Of a stretch of 64,000 nucleotides of DNA, positions 61,280-64,000 are shown one piece after another. Each line of letters opens with the position of its first letter. Within the stretch, counting starts at the first letter, position 1. The stretch spans positions 4,712,001 to 4,776,000 of the forward strand of contig NZ_CP013747.1 of NCBI RefSeq assembly GCF_001484605.1, given 5' to 3'. Source of the stretch: Pseudarthrobacter sulfonivorans. GTDB taxonomy: Bacteria; Actinomycetota; Actinomycetes; Actinomycetales; Micrococcaceae. A program made the translations under genes and the position numbers. A model generated the notes under the pieces. That model searched no databases and had not been told where the DNA came from. It saw only the letters and a list, made by a program, of their open reading frames with translations.

Positions 61280-61312
61280 CGATACCCAGCGTACCTGATA
61301 CGCTGAGTATCG
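61280..61312. promoter_or_regulatory. 33-bp inverted-repeat operator between the thiolase operon and tetR
   Basis: The 16-nt arms CGATACCCAGCGTACC (61280-61295) and its inverted partner (61297-61312) agree at 14 of 16 positions around one central base. A promoter for tetR overlaps it: TTACCG (61276-61281), 17 nt, TACGCT (61299-61304), then 7 nt to GTG. Binding of TetR would cover the spacer, -10 and start of its own gene and lie upstream of the thiolase operon. Confidence 0.85.
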
Positions 61313-62004
61313 TGAACAACCTCCACGCAGAAGTCCCGACGCCGGCTGCCGGCGCAATTGCCGACGGCCGTTCGGCCCGCTGGCAGCCCCACCGGGAGGA
61401 ACGACGCCGGGAGCTCATCAGGTCCGCACGCCGCGCGGTCCACGCGCTGGGCAGCGACGCCTCCATGGAGGAGATTGCAGCGGCCGCCGGCACCTCAAAG
61501 TCGGTCTTCTACCGCTATTTCGGCGATAAGGCAGGACTTCAGCACGCCGTCGGGGAAGTGGTCCTGAGCCAGATGCAGCGCAAGATCCGCGAAGCGGCAC
61601 AGGGTGCCCAGACTCCTCGGGAAGGGCTGCTGGCCATGATTTCTGCCTATCTCCAGATGGCGGAAACCAGCCCCAATGTCTACAGTTTCGTCACCCGCTA
61701 TGCGCCGGTGGATGCGGACAGCCACCAGGGATCGGCGGCCATTTCGGGAGCCCTTGGCCACTTCTTCGATTCCATCGCGGAGATGATCGCCGTGCCAATG
61801 CGGACCCACCTCGGCGAAGGCAAAGAAGCGGTGATCGGCTACTGGCCCACGGCGGCCATCGGCCTGGTCCGAAATGCCGGTGAGCAATGGCTCAGCACGC
61901 CGGCTTCGGCGGCGAAGCCGGACCAGGAAGCCATGGCGCGCCAGATCACGGCCTGGTTATGCGTGGGGATCGCCCCCGAGCTTAGCCCCGCCAGCGCGGC
62001 ATGA
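61312..62004 (+). CDS. TetR-family transcriptional regulator
   Basis: The 230-residue regulator has the N-terminal HTH (REERRRELIRSARRAVHALGSDASMEEIAAAAGTSKSVFYRYFGDKAGLQHAV) and a helical ligand domain. GTG 61312 lies at the edge of the operator and is 7 nt after TACGCT, so the mRNA is leaderless and autoregulation is likely. It lies between the divergent thiolase operon and the co-oriented acyl-CoA oxidase gene 53 bp downstream. A fatty-acyl-CoA effector is the natural guess. Confidence 0.93.
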   Translation: MNNLHAEVPTPAAGAIADGRSARWQPHREERRRELIRSARRAVHALGSDASMEEIAAAAGTSKSVFYRYFGDKAGLQHAVGEVVLSQMQRKIREAAQGAQTPREGLLAMISAYLQMAETSPNVYSFVTRYAPVDADSHQGSAAISGALGHFFDSIAEMIAVPMRTHLGEGKEAVIGYWPTAAIGLVRNAGEQWLSTPASAAKPDQEAMARQITAWLCVGIAPELSPASAA

Positions 62005-62057
62005 TTCCGCCCCAAGAACCTCACACCCTCCTGTCAGAACCAACGAAGGACATTGAC

Positions 62058-64000
62058 ATGACCGAAGTAGTGGACCGCCCCACCGGCCCGGACGCCGCCG
62101 TAACGAATACAGCCGTAACGAATACAGCCGCTGCGGGCCCAGCGGTCACCAGCCCCAGCGCCAACTACGGCTCGGCTGTGCAGCCCGCCGTCGACGTTGC
62201 CGCCCTCGGCGAGCAACTCCTGGGCAAATGGGCGGACTCCCGTCGCCAATCCCGCGTGCTGGCCAGTGACCCTGCACTGCACAAAATTGAAGGACTGACG
62301 CACACCGAACACCGGACGCGAGCCTTCGGCCAGTTGAAGTACCTCGTGGACAACAGCGCCGTGCACCGGGCCTTCCCGTCGGCACTGGGCGGTTCCGATG
62401 ACCACGGCGGCAACATCGCGGCGTTCGAGGAACTGGTCACCGCCGACCCGTCCCTGCAGATCAAGGCTGGTGTCCAGTGGGGCCTCTTCGGCTCGGCCGT
62501 GATGCACCTGGGCACGCAGCAGCACCACACCAAATGGCTGCCAGGCATCATGAGCCTGGAGATCCCCGGCTGCTTCGCCATGACGGAGACCGGCCACGGT
62601 TCCGATGTGGCCAGCATCGCCACCACCGCGACCTACGACGCCGAAACCCAGGAATTTGTGGTCCACACACCGTTCCGCGCTGCGTGGAAGGACTACATCG
62701 GCAATGCAGCCATCGACGGCCTCGGCGCCGTCGTTTTCGCCCAGCTCGTGACAAATGGCGTCAACCATGGCGTGCATGCCTTCTACGTTGACCTCCGGGA
62801 CCCCCAGACCAAGGAGTTCATGCCCGGGATCGGTGGCGAGGACGACGGAGTCAAGGGCGGCCTCAACGGGATCGACAACGGCCGGCTGCATTTCGACAAC
62901 GTCCGCATCCCCCGCACGAACCTGCTGAACCGCTACGGCGATGTGGCACCTGACGGGACCTACACGTCGTCCATTGCCAGCCCCGGCCGCCGCTTTTTCA
63001 CCATGCTGGGAACCCTCGTCCAGGGCCGCGTGTCACTGGACGGCGCGGCCGTGGCGGCGTCGAAGGTCGCTCTGACAGCAGCCATCCGCTACGCCACCGA
63101 ACGGCGCCAGTTCAACGCGTCGTCGCACACTGACGAAGAGGTCCTTCTGGACTACCAGCGCCACCAGCGGCGCCTGTTTACCCGGCTGGCCACGACGTAT
63201 GCCGCGGGCTTCGCGCACGAGCAGCTCCTCCAGAAATTCGACGACGTCTTTTCCGGCGCCCACGATACTGACGAGGACCGGCAGGATTTGGAAACCCTCG
63301 CCGCAGCCCTGAAGCCGCTGAGCACCTGGCATGCCCTTGACACCCTGCAGGAATGCCGCGAGGCGTGCGGCGGCGCCGGCTTCCTGATCGAAAACCGCTT
63401 CGCCTCCCTCCGGGCGGACCTGGACGTCTATGTCACGTTTGAGGGCGACAACACCGTCCTGCTCCAGCTTGTGGCCAAGCGCCTCCTGGCCGACTACGCC
63501 AAGGAGTTCAGGAACGTCGATTTCGGGGTCCTGGCCCGCTACGTGGTGGCCCAGGCAACGGGCGTGGCGATCCATCGCACCGGCCTGCGGCAGGTGGCAC
63601 AGTTTGTCGCTGATACGGGATCAGTCCAGAAGGCCGCCATTGCGCTCCGGGACGAGGAAGGCCAGCGCGCCCTCCTGACCGACCGGGTCCAGACCATGGT
63701 GGCCGACGTCGGGTCGGCCCTGAAAGGCGCCAACAGACTGCCCGTCGAAAAGGGGGCGGCCCTCTTCAACCAGCACCAAAACGAGCTGATCGATGCCGCC
63801 CAGGCCCACGCGGAGCTCCTGCAATGGGAGGCGTTCACGGCGGCCCTGGAAGACGTCACGGACCCCGGCACCAAGCGGGTCCTGACCTGGCTGCGCGACC
63901 TGTTCGGCCTGTCGCTGATCGAAAAGAACCTGTCCTGGTACCTGATGAACGGCAGGCTCTCCATGCAGCGGGCACGCACCGTGGGTGATTACATCAACCG
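62058..64000 (+). CDS. Acyl-CoA oxidase/dehydrogenase (FadE5-position), cut by the window end
   Basis: At least 647 codons are open to the last base. The N-terminus has a disordered tail with two tandem copies of VTNTA. Then come LASDPALHKIEGLTHTEHR, LFGSAVMHLGTQQHHTKWLPGIMSLEIPGCFAMTETGHGSDVASI (FAD/acyl binding), QGRVSLDGAAVAASKVALTAAIRYATERRQF and REACGGAGFLIENR. DVYVTFEGDNTVLLQLVAKRLL carries the catalytic Glu in FEGDN. The features and length match acyl-CoA oxidase-type enzymes rather than short dehydrogenases. AAGGA precedes ATG 62058. It follows the tetR gene by 53 bp and is probably co-regulated with the thiolase operon. Confidence 0.94.
   Translation, partial: MTEVVDRPTGPDAAVTNTAVTNTAAAGPAVTSPSANYGSAVQPAVDVAALGEQLLGKWADSRRQSRVLASDPALHKIEGLTHTEHRTRAFGQLKYLVDNSAVHRAFPSALGGSDDHGGNIAAFEELVTADPSLQIKAGVQWGLFGSAVMHLGTQQHHTKWLPGIMSLEIPGCFAMTETGHGSDVASIATTATYDAETQEFVVHTPFRAAWKDYIGNAAIDGLGAVVFAQLVTNGVNHGVHAFYVDLRDPQTKEFMPGIGGEDDGVKGGLNGIDNGRLHFDNVRIPRTNLLNRYGDVAPDGTYTSSIASPGRRFFTMLGTLVQGRVSLDGAAVAASKVALTAAIRYATERRQFNASSHTDEEVLLDYQRHQRRLFTRLATTYAAGFAHEQLLQKFDDVFSGAHDTDEDRQDLETLAAALKPLSTWHALDTLQECREACGGAGFLIENRFASLRADLDVYVTFEGDNTVLLQLVAKRLLADYAKEFRNVDFGVLARYVVAQATGVAIHRTGLRQVAQFVADTGSVQKAAIALRDEEGQRALLTDRVQTMVADVGSALKGANRLPVEKGAALFNQHQNELIDAAQAHAELLQWEAFTAALEDVTDPGTKRVLTWLRDLFGLSLIEKNLSWYLMNGRLSMQRARTVGDYIN

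Overview
The window reads as a chromosomal segment of a high-GC actinobacterium of the Micrococcaceae, most likely Arthrobacter or Pseudarthrobacter. The evidence is a complete Pup-proteasome locus with PafB and PafC fused into one protein, the mycothiol gene mshC, RbpA, a Ppm-type mannosyltransferase, HelY, and many genes that start 6-7 nt after a TAnnnT box (leaderless mRNAs).

Layout. 1-2.6 kb: 3' end of trpD, an Lrp-type sensor domain, a DUF3054 membrane protein and two VOC proteins. 2.6-13 kb: an accessory island. It holds an array of TGAGAC dyads and hairpins (3.54-3.75 kb), three small P-loop kinases, a CxCGCP hypothetical, and an overlapping operon of a tyrosine recombinase, an Xre regulator and a zinc-ribbon recombinase-like protein (6.4-9.4 kb). 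It ends with a transposon whose boundaries can be read to the base (9863-12985): about 50-bp terminal inverted repeats, each with two 17-bp sites 24 bp apart, and an exact 8-bp target duplication (AATTCGCC). The transposon carries a lipoprotein, a serine resolvase with a res-like region, and a transposase cut off at its second catalytic Asp.

13.0-16.1 kb: a three-gene cassette of type III polyketide synthase, class I methyltransferase and FAD monooxygenase, resembling actinobacterial phenolic-lipid/quinone pathways. 16.1-23.3 kb: housekeeping genes (def, an S9 peptidase, an RlmA-like methyltransferase, NfeD plus SPFH, rbpA, ppm). rbpA has a SigR/SigH-type promoter. 23.4-43.1 kb: one long, nearly continuous minus-strand block covering HAD phosphatase, site-2 protease, trmI, arc, dop, pup, prcB, prcA, pafA, two FKBP isomerases, pafBC, tatA, tatC, helY and an amidohydrolase. 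It combines pupylation, proteasomal degradation, a DNA-damage regulator and Tat export.

43.2-57.6 kb: mixed metabolism. It includes PAC2, mshC, uppP, an aldo/keto reductase, an acyl-CoA dehydrogenase, an M20 peptidase, tRNA-Leu(GAG), an unusual VOC-RidA fusion, a DUF4193 protein with a second SigR/SigH-type promoter, a YqeY protein, an M50 protease, a glutathionyl-hydroquinone-reductase homologue in a mycothiol organism, a beta-lactamase-fold hydrolase under a LacI-type palindrome, and an FUSC transporter. 57.6-64 kb: an htdX-fabG4-fadA2-like operon divergent from a TetR regulator and an acyl-CoA oxidase/dehydrogenase, with a 33-bp inverted repeat between them as the likely operator.

All calls come from reading the sequence and translations; no database search was run.
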